Shown here in pieces: positions 37,900-47,900 of a stretch of 64,000 nucleotides of DNA. Each line of letters starts with the position of its first letter. Within the stretch, counting starts at the first letter, position 1. This DNA comes from Chitinophagaceae bacterium (GTDB lineage: Bacteria > Bacteroidota > Bacteroidia > Chitinophagales > Chitinophagaceae). The position numbers and the translations under genes are program-made. The notes under the pieces are model-generated. The model was not told the DNA's origin. It did not search any database and saw only the letters and a program-made list of their open reading frames with translations. Where the stretch lies: contig JAICXX010000007.1 in the NCBI GenBank assembly GCA_025934485.1, positions 16,909 to 80,908 of the forward strand, given 5' to 3'.

Positions 37900-38475
37900 A
37901 TGAGAGAAAACTTATCCCAGACTGACGCTAGCTGGTTACTGAGATTGCACCAGGGTGAACACGACGCATTAGCCCTCCTGATGGGAAAGTATTATACCGT
38001 TCTGTATAACTATGCTATAAGCTTTTCCAAAGATCAAGGGCTTGTTAAGGATTGCATCCAGGAAGTCTTTATAGACCTATGGCAGCGCAGAGACCATGCC
38101 CGCTCTATTTTATCCCCCAAATATTATCTTCTGAGGGCCGTAAAGAACAAGGTCCTAAAATCCATTGGCAAACAAAGTTTGTATGCGGATAATTCGTTGC
38201 TCGACAACGAATGCGATCTTTATTATGAATTCTCCATTGAAGGGATAATGATGGAAAAACAACTTTCCGAAGAGAAGACGGCCAGGTTGAAGAAGTTGAT
38301 CTCCGGTCTTTCCAAAAGACAGCAGGAGATCGTCCATTTAAAATACTATCAGCACCTCGATCATGACCAGATCGCCCAACTAATGAACATAACCGCGCAG
38401 TCCGTCTATAATCTTCTGCACGAAACCATCCAACGGCTCAAATCGCTATGGCGTCTGGAACTTATATCTGGCTAG
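37900..38475 (+). CDS. ECF-type RNA polymerase sigma factor (FecI-like)
   Basis: 191 aa. Region 2 is clear (HQGEHDALALLMGKYYTVLYNYA, CIQEVFIDLWQRRD), as is region 4 with its helix-turn-helix (LSKRQQEIVHLKYYQHLDHDQIAQLM then SVYNLLHETIQRLKSLW). In Bacteroidota such factors are held inactive by a FecR-type anti-sigma in the inner membrane and are released when an STN-domain SusC binds substrate. The FecR gene begins 87 bp downstream and the STN-type SusC follows it, so this is a complete cell-surface signalling set for the locus at 39798-53125. Confidence 0.93.
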   Translation: MRENLSQTDASWLLRLHQGEHDALALLMGKYYTVLYNYAISFSKDQGLVKDCIQEVFIDLWQRRDHARSILSPKYYLLRAVKNKVLKSIGKQSLYADNSLLDNECDLYYEFSIEGIMMEKQLSEEKTARLKKLISGLSKRQQEIVHLKYYQHLDHDQIAQLMNITAQSVYNLLHETIQRLKSLWRLELISG

Positions 38476-38562
38476 CTACCAGTAAGTTAAAATTTTAGTA
38501 AAAAAAATCCGGATTAATCCAGTAGAAAAACCCGGAACCCGGAACTTACCTGTATAGCACAG

Positions 38563-39627
38563 ATGCGTATGAAAGAATACCGGTTGTATGAATTGGAAGA
38601 TTTTGTCATGGATGACGATTTTATCCGGTGGGTCCAGGACGGAGGCGATACCGATAATCGTTTTTGGAATACCTGGCTGGCTCAAAATCCTTCTAAACAT
38701 TTGATGATTGCGGAGGCGAGGCAGATCGTCGCATCGATGCACCTGGCGCACAAAGAAGTGGCTCCGCTGGAAGTAAGCCGCGAGGTTGGTAAGATGCTGG
38801 AATTTATAAAGGGACCGGACAAGGGCGACCTCCCGCGCAAACCTCGATATCTTATCCTGAACAAGCCACAGCGGGCGGCGGCTGTCTTCCTGGCATTGAT
38901 CATCGCGGGAATATTCCTGATAACCGCGCGCAAAGAAAGGAAACCTACCGCCTCGACTTACGCGGCGATGGCTTCTCTTCCTTCTTTTACTGAAAAGGTA
39001 AATAATGCAGCAAAAGCATTACCGTTAGCACTGCCGGATGGCAGTTCGGTCCAACTGGCCATGGGCAGCCGCATAACCTACGCAAATCATTTCGATAGCG
39101 GAGGTACCAGGGATGTATACCTCACCGGGGAGGCGTTTTTCAAGGTGGCCGCCAATCCCCGGCGGCCCTTTCGGGTGATCACCAGTGAAATAACAACCAA
39201 GGTATTGGGTACCAGTTTTTCGGTTCGATGTTATGACAAAGACACGACCATTAGCGTCTCCGTAAGCTCGGGAAAAGTTAGTGTCTCCGGGATCATTGTT
39301 GCCCCAAACCAGCGATTGGTCTACCAACGTTCGGGCCAGAAATTCCAAAAAATGCTTGTCGACTCTCCCGCTTTTATCGCCCGGAAATCGCTTGATAATA
39401 ACATGTTATGCGAAGAAAAGCCCGTGGAAGAGGTGTTCGACGAATTAAGCAGATACTATGGTATTACTATCGTTTATGACAGTGGGTTGTTGAGTAAATG
39501 CACCGTTACGGCCGATCTTAGCAACGAACCGTTCTTTCGTAAGCTCGATTTGATCTGCACGGCTATAGGTGCGAAGTATGAGCTCCTGGATGGACAGGTA
39601 GTGATCCAATCCGAAGGCTGTCAATAA
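38563..39627 (+). CDS. FecR-type anti-sigma / signal transducer
   Basis: 354 aa. A short cytoplasmic part (residues 1-105) is followed by one transmembrane helix (AAVFLALIIAGIFLITA, about 107-124), then a periplasmic FecR domain (LPDGSSVQLAMGSRI, GEAFFKVAANPRRPFRVITS, LGTSFSVRCYD) and a C-terminal DUF4974 domain (EEKPVEEVFDELSRYYG, DLICTAIGAKYELLDG). It links the STN domain of SusC to the ECF sigma factor encoded upstream. Size and order match other Bacteroidota FecR proteins. Confidence 0.93.
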   Translation: MRMKEYRLYELEDFVMDDDFIRWVQDGGDTDNRFWNTWLAQNPSKHLMIAEARQIVASMHLAHKEVAPLEVSREVGKMLEFIKGPDKGDLPRKPRYLILNKPQRAAAVFLALIIAGIFLITARKERKPTASTYAAMASLPSFTEKVNNAAKALPLALPDGSSVQLAMGSRITYANHFDSGGTRDVYLTGEAFFKVAANPRRPFRVITSEITTKVLGTSFSVRCYDKDTTISVSVSSGKVSVSGIIVAPNQRLVYQRSGQKFQKMLVDSPAFIARKSLDNNMLCEEKPVEEVFDELSRYYGITIVYDSGLLSKCTVTADLSNEPFFRKLDLICTAIGAKYELLDGQVVIQSEGCQ

Positions 39628-39688
39628 TTTCCTAATCTATAAACTATATCATTTATGTAAAAACCAAGACTTCTACTACATAAAAAAA

Positions 39689-39713
39689 CCGGTATTGCTG
39701 CGAACAATACCGG
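39689..39713. promoter_or_regulatory. Leader hairpin 1 before the STN-type SusC
   Basis: Perfect 9-bp inverted repeat CCGGTATTG / CAATACCGG with a 7-nt loop, between fecR and susC. No T-run follows, so a simple terminator is unlikely. Together with the second hairpin it suggests RNA-level control or mRNA processing at the fecR-susC junction. Confidence 0.6.
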
Positions 39714-39721
39714 CAGAGTCT

Positions 39722-39750
39722 TCCCTGCAGTGACAAACTAGTTGCAGGGA
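39722..39750. promoter_or_regulatory. Leader hairpin 2 before the STN-type SusC
   Basis: Perfect 8-bp inverted repeat TCCCTGCA / TGCAGGGA with a 13-nt loop, 8 bp after hairpin 1 and 47 bp before ATG 39798. A GCGTTTT follows, giving a weak resemblance to a terminator. It may be an attenuator or an mRNA-stabilising stem separating low-level sigma/FecR from high-level SusC/SusD expression. Confidence 0.55.
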
Positions 39751-39797
39751 GCGTTTTGCCCAAAACTGAATTGCTTAAAACAAAACATTGCAAAGCT

Positions 39798-42700
39798 ATG
39801 AAAAAAAGGAAACTCTTTAACCAGTTAATCTACCGGTTTATGAGAATTGGATTGCTGCCTCTGTTGCTGATCAATGGTATGACTGCCATGATCTATGCCA
39901 ACCCCACCCACGGGCAGGAGATAATGGACAAAAAGATCAACCTTGTTGCCGAACAAAAGGAGGTAAAAACCATCCTGAAGGAACTCGGACAATTGGCGGA
40001 AGTAAAATTTGTCTATAGCCCTCAACGGGTTCCCTGCCACCAAAAGGTCTCATTAACAGTGAAAGACGAAAAACTTAGCGAGGCACTGGATCAGTTGCTG
40101 GCGCCGCTGGACCTGTTTTATCATGTGTCCGGTAACCAGATCGTTTTGATGAAAAAAGGCGACGACAGGAATGACCTGGTAATCCTCAATGATGACCCGG
40201 AAAAAAAGATAGCCGGGCAGCCATCCTATATCATCGACATTACCGGAAAGGTGACCAACGAGCAGGGAGAGCCTCTCCCGGGCGTCTCGGTCCTGGTCAA
40301 AGGTACTCAGCGCGGCACCACCACCAATGCCAAAGGTGTATTCTCCATTGCCGCCGATCCCGGCGAGACGCTGGACTTCTCCATCATAGGCTATAAACTT
40401 ACTTCTTTCAAGGTCGGACAGGAGACCAACATAAATATACAGCTCGTTGCGGATGCCTCAAAATTGAGTGAGATCATTGTCGTAGGTTATGGTACGGCGA
40501 AGAAAAGCACCCTCACCGGCGCCATAGCCTCCGTAAGCAGCAAAACCATCAATGAGCTGCCCGTCGCGAGTGTGGACGAGGCGCTCCAGGGCAGGGTCTC
40601 TGGCGTGAATGTCACCAACAATGGTTCGCCAGGCACCCAACCTATCGTCGCGATCCGCGGGATCAGTTCCATTAGTTTCGCCACAGACCCGCTATATGTG
40701 ATAGATGGTTTTCCCACCGGTAACCTCAGCAGCTTCGACGCCCGCGACATCGAATCCGTGCAAGTGTTAAAGGACGCCAGTGCCGCAGCCATTTACGGGT
40801 CCCGCGCGACCAACGGCGTGATCATCATCACCACTCGGAAGGGTAGGAGGGACAGCAAACCCCAGGTGAGTCTCGACTCCTATGTAGGGGTACAAAGTCC
40901 CTGGAAAGAGATCAGTCTCCTGAATACCAACCAATACCTGTCCTATGAACGCGCACTGGACGGAGCGGCCGGTATCGCCCTTCCCCCCCGTCTCCAGCCG
41001 GCCAACTTCAATCAACCCATCTATCCGGGCGCGAAGCAAACCTTCGCGCAGACGAATACGAATTGGCAGGACGCTTATTTTGTGAAGAACGCGCTGGTCA
41101 CCCAGCACAACCTTTCCATTAGCGGCGGCAACTCGGCTTCCCGCTATTATATGTCCTCCGGCTATTTTAAACAGGAAGGTATCGCCGTTGGGCAAAGTTA
41201 CGAGCGAGGGAATTTTAGGATCAATTCGGACCACAACATCGGCAACCTGTTTACTTTCGGCCAAAACCTTTACATCGCTTACGGCAATCAACATTACGAT
41301 GCCGTCTCCATTATTAATACCAGCAACAGGACCAACCTGACCAATGTCATCCGGATGATGCCCTATCTACCGGTGCATAACCCGACCACGGCAGGCGGTT
41401 ATGAAGGCCCCATCAGCAGCTACGATGGCGCCGACCCCACTAACCCCGTGGAATCGACGCTGCTGGGTTTTAATACTAACAAGACGCTCAAGGTCCTGGG
41501 AACGGCATACCTGGAAATCAATTTTGCCAGGTGGCTTAAATTCCGGTCTACCTTTGGCGTCGACTACGCGGATCAATACCAGCAGAACTATATCCCGATC
41601 TTCAACGACGGCGGAACGGGCAGCGCGATCGTCTCCTCTATAAAAAATAACAGGACGATCTCCACCGTAAAGCTTTATACCCAGACGCTCACTTTCGACA
41701 AACTCATCGGCGATCACCATATCAATGCCGTAGCCGTCTACGAACAGCAAGGACAAAACATGAGTAATGAAACGTCCAGCGGCAACCAAAATACGAATGC
41801 GATCCAGACCCTCAACGGCGCTGTGAATATCAGTGCGAACCAACAGCTGAACCAAAACCTGATCATGTCCTATGTCGGGCGCGTTACCTATGATTATGCG
41901 GGCAAGTACCTGCTGAACGCCAGTATCCGCAGAGATGGTTTGTCCGTCTTTGCGCCCGGACATAAATTCGAGAACTTTCCCGCTTTTTCCGTGGGATGGA
42001 AGCTCGACCAGGAAAAATTCATGAGGGATGTCAAGGGCATCTCCGAGCTCAAGATCAGGGGTGGCTACGGCATAACCGGCCTGAACGGCGTAAACCTGGG
42101 TAACTATCCCTGGGAAGCGACCGTCCAGGCGCAACAAACGACCTATCCCTTTGGCGGAGCGCTGACTCAGGGCAATGGCTCTTTTTATGATCAGCTCACG
42201 AATCCCAGTCTTTCGTGGGAGACCACCAAACAAACCAATGTGGGTCTCGAACTGGGCTTGTTCAACAACGCCGTCACGTTTGTCGGCGATTATTTTCGCC
42301 GGAAAACGGACAATCTGATCATCAACGTGCCGCTGGCGCCCTCGCAGGGCTTTGGGACGACCGGGACGATAGCAAACGCCGCCGCGATGCAAAACAATGG
42401 TTTCGAGGCCCAGGTAGGGTATCACCAAATGCAGGGTGACTTCAAATGGGATGTCACCGGCCTCGTCTCCGTTATCCGCAATAAAGTCCTTAGCCTGAAT
42501 ACCGCGAATGCCGCGATCACTGCTGGCGGTGACGCCGACTTTGGCGGCGGAGATCCGCTGACGAGCACCACTGCGGGAAGACCCATCAACTCCTTTTACG
42601 GATATGTCGTCAAAGGCATCTTTCAGAGCGCGAGCGAAGTCTCCAGCAGCCCCACACAATTGCCAAAAACTTCTCCAGGTGATCTCAAATTCGCCGATAT

Positions 42701-43277
42701 CAATGGTCCCGCCGGCAAACCGGACAACGTGGTCGATGCGAACGACCGCACCTATATCGGCAGCTTTCTGCCAAAATTCACCTATTCGCTGAATTACAAC
42801 GCCAGCTATAAGAATTTTGACGCTGCCGTCTTTTTTCAGGGCGTCGAGGGCAATAAGATCTTCGACGCGGAAAGGATCATCATGGAGGGCATGGCGCGTC
42901 TGTTCAATTCCGACACCCGCGTGCTGAATGCCTGGACTCCCAGCAATACCCATACGGATATTCCGCGGGCTATCAGTGGCGATCCCAATAATAACCTGCG
43001 TCCGTCCACCCGATGGATCGAAGACGGATCGTACCTGCGCCTCAAAAACCTGATGATCGGCTATACCCTGCCCGGTCACGTCCTGCAGACACTGACGCAC
43101 AACGCTGTAAGCCGCTTTAGGATCTACGTGTCCTCGCAAAACCTGCTGACGATCACGGGTTACAAAGGATGGGACCCGGAAATAGGCTCCAAGAATGGTA
43201 CCCTTACCAATGGCGTCGACTATGGCCAGTATCCGCAGGCCCGGTCTTTCCAGATAGGACTCCAGGCCGGGTTCTAA
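39798..43277 (+). CDS. SusC-like TonB-dependent transducer/transporter with STN domain
   Basis: About 1,159 aa from ATG 39798 (MKKRKLFNQLIYRF); the frame opens at a TTG 42 bp earlier but the signal peptide starts here. Residues about 45-120 are a secretin/TonB short N-terminal (STN) domain (VKTILKELGQLAEVKFVYS, LDQLLAPLDLFYHVSGNQIVL), followed by a carboxypeptidase-like domain (TGKVTNEQGEPLPGVSVLVKG), TonB box (IIVVGYG), plug (DPLYVIDGFPTG, SVQVLKDASAAAIYGS) and beta-barrel. The STN domain contacts FecR and reports substrate binding to the ECF sigma factor. Paired with the SusD at 43324. An antisense frame of about 590 codons inside it is a codon-usage shadow. Confidence 0.95.
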   Translation: MKKRKLFNQLIYRFMRIGLLPLLLINGMTAMIYANPTHGQEIMDKKINLVAEQKEVKTILKELGQLAEVKFVYSPQRVPCHQKVSLTVKDEKLSEALDQLLAPLDLFYHVSGNQIVLMKKGDDRNDLVILNDDPEKKIAGQPSYIIDITGKVTNEQGEPLPGVSVLVKGTQRGTTTNAKGVFSIAADPGETLDFSIIGYKLTSFKVGQETNINIQLVADASKLSEIIVVGYGTAKKSTLTGAIASVSSKTINELPVASVDEALQGRVSGVNVTNNGSPGTQPIVAIRGISSISFATDPLYVIDGFPTGNLSSFDARDIESVQVLKDASAAAIYGSRATNGVIIITTRKGRRDSKPQVSLDSYVGVQSPWKEISLLNTNQYLSYERALDGAAGIALPPRLQPANFNQPIYPGAKQTFAQTNTNWQDAYFVKNALVTQHNLSISGGNSASRYYMSSGYFKQEGIAVGQSYERGNFRINSDHNIGNLFTFGQNLYIAYGNQHYDAVSIINTSNRTNLTNVIRMMPYLPVHNPTTAGGYEGPISSYDGADPTNPVESTLLGFNTNKTLKVLGTAYLEINFARWLKFRSTFGVDYADQYQQNYIPIFNDGGTGSAIVSSIKNNRTISTVKLYTQTLTFDKLIGDHHINAVAVYEQQGQNMSNETSSGNQNTNAIQTLNGAVNISANQQLNQNLIMSYVGRVTYDYAGKYLLNASIRRDGLSVFAPGHKFENFPAFSVGWKLDQEKFMRDVKGISELKIRGGYGITGLNGVNLGNYPWEATVQAQQTTYPFGGALTQGNGSFYDQLTNPSLSWETTKQTNVGLELGLFNNAVTFVGDYFRRKTDNLIINVPLAPSQGFGTTGTIANAAAMQNNGFEAQVGYHQMQGDFKWDVTGLVSVIRNKVLSLNTANAAITAGGDADFGGGDPLTSTTAGRPINSFYGYVVKGIFQSASEVSSSPTQLPKTSPGDLKFADINGPAGKPDNVVDANDRTYIGSFLPKFTYSLNYNASYKNFDAAVFFQGVEGNKIFDAERIIMEGMARLFNSDTRVLNAWTPSNTHTDIPRAISGDPNNNLRPSTRWIEDGSYLRLKNLMIGYTLPGHVLQTLTHNAVSRFRIYVSSQNLLTITGYKGWDPEIGSKNGTLTNGVDYGQYPQARSFQIGLQAGF

Positions 43278-43323
43278 GCGATCTTCGCAGGCTTGTTTCT
43301 ATGTAGAATAAAATATAATCGAA

Positions 43324-44913
43324 ATGAAAAATAAAAATATACTTGTCGGGTCCGTCATCGTTGCTTCCCTGGCGATCGTTGGCGTCTTCTCCTGCACCAA
43401 AAATCTCAATAAGACCAACCCCAATGCACTACCCGTCACGGGCTATTTCAATACCAGCGCAGAGCTGCTACAGGGAACGAATGCTATCTATGCCGTGTTG
43501 CATAGCCTGAATATGGCTGGCCGGGAATGGTTCTTTATCCATGACCTGCGCAGCGACGACGTCGCCTCCGGCGGCGGCCAGCTCGAAGTTCCAAGGGCCC
43601 AGATCCTTAACGGCGGCACTACACCCAGCAATTCGGTGATGAATGCCGTATGGGAGAACTACTATACGATCATTCTCCGTGCCAATACGGTGATCAATGC
43701 CGGTCCGACAGTAACGGATAATACGTCTCTGCGCGACAGATGCGTGGGGGAGGCAAAATTCCTGCGTGCCTGGGCCTATTATGACCTGGTCACGATGTGG
43801 GGACCCGTGCCGCTCTATACAAAGCCGGTTCTCACGCCTACCGATTTCCAACCCCGCGCCGCAGTCGCCGACGTGTACAAACAGGTCATCCAGGATCTTA
43901 GCGATGCCGCCGCCGCGTTACCCGGCAAATCCGCCTACGGCACGACAGACCTCGGCCGCGCCACCGCCTCCGCCGCCTACGCCCTCCTTGGGCGAGCCTA
44001 TATGCAGCAGGGCGACTATGCCGATGCCAAGACAGCCTTATTGAAGATCCCCAGCAGCGGACCCGACGGCTACTCCCTGGTAAGCAATTACAATGACAAT
44101 TTCCTGGAAGAAACGGAATTCAACAATGAATCCATTTTCGAGATCGTTTTTTTTGACAAAGGCGATCAGAATTTCAACTGGGGCGGCAATAGCACCGGAG
44201 ACGGACCCACGGCCGATCAAACGACTGTTCGTAACCAGGAGTATTGCCCCGTGGCCTGGCGTAACCTCATTCCTTCCGATGGGCTCCTCGCCGAATTCGA
44301 AAATACCGCTACCGGGGCGTCTAAGACCGACCCCCGCTTCGGTTTCGTGTTCTACCGGACAGGCGACACCTTCGATAATGGCACGGCAACCCTCACGGAC
44401 GCTGAACAAAATGGCAATACGTCGACCTACCTGGGCGTGACCCAGAAGATCAGCTACCGAAAATATACCCTTATTTATAAGCAGAGCGCGAGCCAGGCAT
44501 CCTTCTATCCCGGCGGGAATAACATGCGGGTGATCCGTTATGCAGAGGTCTTGCTAATGCTCGCGGAATGCGAAAATGAGTTGGGCAATTCCGCCAACGC
44601 CATCGCCTATCTCAACCAGGTCAGGGCCAGACCCAGCGTCAATATGCCGCCGTATCCCACGGCGCAATTCCCCGTAGGTACCAAAGACCAGATCACCCAG
44701 GCGCTCATCCATGAAAAGCGGGTCGAGATGTCCGACGAAGAGGTACGCAATATCGATATCCTTCGCTGGCGTGCCAAAGGGTATCTCAAAACCGAGCCTT
44801 TCTCTTATTTCAAGGCAGGCAGGGATGAGGTATTACCCATTCCCCAGTCCGAGATCGATAACAATCCAAAACTGGGATCCGGCGGGATCCCCGCACAAAA
44901 CCCCGGCTATTGA
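43324..44913 (+). CDS. SusD-like glycan-binding lipoprotein
   Basis: 529 aa lipoprotein (MKNKNILVGSVIVASLAIVG then FSC, Cys24). SusD/RagB features: NALPVTGYFNTSAELLQGT, AKFLRAWAYYDLVTMWGPVPLY, LLGRAYMQQGDYADA, and the C-terminal block VIRYAEVLLMLAECENELG, YLNQVRARPSV, HEKRVEMSDEEVRNIDILRWRAKG. Forms the surface lid of the STN-type SusC. The following lipoprotein begins 1 bp after its stop, so they are translationally coupled. Confidence 0.95.
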   Translation: MKNKNILVGSVIVASLAIVGVFSCTKNLNKTNPNALPVTGYFNTSAELLQGTNAIYAVLHSLNMAGREWFFIHDLRSDDVASGGGQLEVPRAQILNGGTTPSNSVMNAVWENYYTIILRANTVINAGPTVTDNTSLRDRCVGEAKFLRAWAYYDLVTMWGPVPLYTKPVLTPTDFQPRAAVADVYKQVIQDLSDAAAALPGKSAYGTTDLGRATASAAYALLGRAYMQQGDYADAKTALLKIPSSGPDGYSLVSNYNDNFLEETEFNNESIFEIVFFDKGDQNFNWGGNSTGDGPTADQTTVRNQEYCPVAWRNLIPSDGLLAEFENTATGASKTDPRFGFVFYRTGDTFDNGTATLTDAEQNGNTSTYLGVTQKISYRKYTLIYKQSASQASFYPGGNNMRVIRYAEVLLMLAECENELGNSANAIAYLNQVRARPSVNMPPYPTAQFPVGTKDQITQALIHEKRVEMSDEEVRNIDILRWRAKGYLKTEPFSYFKAGRDEVLPIPQSEIDNNPKLGSGGIPAQNPGY

Positions 44914-44914
44914 G

Positions 44915-47900
44915 ATGTATCAACGAGCAGGCTTGCTGTGCTTATCCTTGCTATGGTTCGCGTCCTGTAAAGAGAAAAAAAAGGACACCCTGTTCAGTTT
45001 ATTGACATCCGAACGGTCCGGGATCCATTTCCGGAACGATATCACGGAGGACGATTCCACCAGTTCCTTTATCGACGAGTTCGGGTACATGGGCGGCGGC
45101 GTAGGCATCGGTGATTTCAATAACGATGGACTTGAAGATATCCTCTTTACCGGCAATCAAACCAGTTGCCGCCTTTATATCAATAAAGGCGGCAACACTT
45201 TCGAGGATATCACGGCAAAGGCCGGACTGTCGACTGCTGTATGGGCAACAGGCGTCAGCATCGTGGATATCAACGGCGACGGGTACGATGATATTTACAT
45301 CTGCGTACTCGGTAAAGACCTGTTGCACCCCGCAAAAAATCTGTTATTCATTAACCAGCATAACCTTACCTTCAAAGAAGAAGCGGCGGAATACGGCCTG
45401 GCGGATATTGGCTACAACACCCAGGCTGTATTTTTTGACTACGATGGGGATGGCGATCTGGACTGCTATCTCACCCGTTATCTCCTAAACGGCCCCAATG
45501 CTAATACCGTTTACCCGAAAGACCTCAGCGGACATTCCCTTGCCAATGACAAATTGTATCGCAACGACGGTGATGTCCGAGGACTCGGGCATCCCGTTTT
45601 TACCGATGTGACCGCACAGGCAAATATCAGGGATTGCGGTTACGGCCTGGGAATAGTAGCCAGCGACCTCAATGATGACGGCTGGCCGGATCTCTATGTC
45701 TCCGACGATTTTATCTCCGACGACCTCCTGTGGCTCAATAACCGCAACGGGACCTTTAGCGATCACCTGCATTCGGCCACCGGTCATACAAGCTACTCCA
45801 GTATGGGTGTCGATGCGGCGGACCTTAATAACGATGGACTTCCGGACGTCGTCACCCTCGATATGCTCCCGGAATACAACCGGCGAAAGAAAATGAGCTT
45901 CTCGCCTATGAACTACGACCGTTACCAGCTGGAGCGTTCCATGGGCTACCAGCCACAATTCATGCGGAATATGTTGCAAATGAACAACGGCAGCTATCAA
46001 AGCGGAGATACGCTGATTCCCTATTTCAGCGAGATCGGTCAGCTGGCCGGCATTTCCGCCACGGACTGGAGCTGGAGCGTTCTCCTGGCCGACTTTGACA
46101 ACGATGGGTGGAAAGACATTCATATCACCAATGGCATTGGCAGGGATTTCATCAATTCCGATTTCCTGGATTTCAGCAAGACCGTTTTTTCCGGCACCAG
46201 GACCAAAGAAGAACAACGGCGATTGATCAAGGACGAACTGTCGCGGCTGGACCATATCGACCTTGCCAACTACCTTTACCTTAACGGGAAAAATGATCAC
46301 TTTGACGACGCGTCCGCCACGTCGGGCATCGACCTACCTTCCCTATCCTCGGGCGCTGCCTACGTTGACCTGGATAACGACGGTGACCTCGATCTCGTGG
46401 TGAATAACATCGATAAAGAACCCTTTGTCTTTATCAACAATACGATTCAAAAGGACCGGACGGTCACACGGCATTACTTACGCATCCGGCTAAAAGGTGA
46501 CCCGCCCAATACGGCCGGTTTTGGCGCCAAATTATGCCTGACCGCCGGCGGCCAGCAGCAAATGCTGGAGCAAAGCCCCGTGAGGGGGTATCTTTCGTCC
46601 GTGGATCAAACAGTATTTTTCGGCCTTGGCGCAAGCGCTTCGATCGACTCCCTGACCATCCACTGGCCGGACCATCGCCAGCAGACCATTTATCACCTTC
46701 GCGCAGACACTACGCTCACCTTATGGCAAAAGGATGCTTCCAATTCTCCGCAGCAAAAAATCGGGCCGGGCACTCGTCTCTTCACCGAAGCTTCCCGGGC
46801 GACCAATATCCTTTACCGGCACAAAGAAAACGTCTATAACGATTTTGCCTCACAGCCGTTATTGCCGCAAAAATACTCACAGCTCGGACCTTTTATCGCC
46901 GCCGGAGACCTCAACGGGGACGGGCTCACGGACTTTTTCGTCGGTGGCGCCTTTAATTCTTCAGGGAAGATCTTTATCCGGCAACCGGGCGGCCGCTTTG
47001 TCTCCCAAAACCTGGGCGACTCGACGCATTGGCAGGAAGATATGGACTGCGCATTATTCGACGCCGACGGCGACGGTGATCTGGATCTGCTGGTCACCTG
47101 CGGCGACCGGTTGTACGAAGAGAATTCCCAGTACTACATCCCGCGACTCTATCTCAACGATGGGAAAGGGCATTTTACCCTGGCCAGAGATGCGGTCCCT
47201 TCCGGCGTCTCCACGATTGCAGGTTGTGTCAGCATCGGCGATCTCGACGGTGACGGCCAGCCGGATATTTTTATCGGCGGCAGGGTCTCGCAAAGATACC
47301 CGCTTCCTCCCCGCAGCTTTATCCTCCGGAACAATAAAGGACGATTCACGGACGTCACGGCTGCGGTTTGTCCGGCGATCAGCCGCGCGGGAATGCTCAC
47401 CTCCGCCCGGTGGATGGATTTCGACAACGACGGACAAACCGACCTCGTTATCGCCGGGGAATGGATGCCCATCCGCTTCTTTAAGAACCACAATGGACGC
47501 TTATCGGAGGTCACCGATTCCACCGGGCTCACCGGAAACAATGGACTGTGGCGATCCCTTGCCGTCGCGGACGTGGACGGCGACGGCGATCTCGATCTCA
47601 TAGCGGGAAACCTGGGCTCGAACAACGACTACCAGGTCAGCGAACAACAACCCATGGAATTATTTGCCACGGACCTGGATCATAATGGGAGCATCGACCC
47701 GGTGATCTGCTACTATATCAAAGATGAGGATGGCGTCAAGCGTTCCTATCCCGCCGTCAACCGCAATGAACTAGCGCAACAGGTACCCCTGATCAAAAAG
47801 AGGTATCCGCTTAACCGCGACTATGCGCAGACCACCTTTAGCGATATCTACCAGGCCGCTCCCGGGGACAGCCTATTGCATTTGACTTGCAACGAGACCC

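Noticed and set aside
41367..43139. 590-codon antisense frame inside the STN-type susC
   Set aside because: It lies wholly within a well-supported gene, has no recognisable domain, and long antisense frames are expected from the codon pattern of GC-rich genes.
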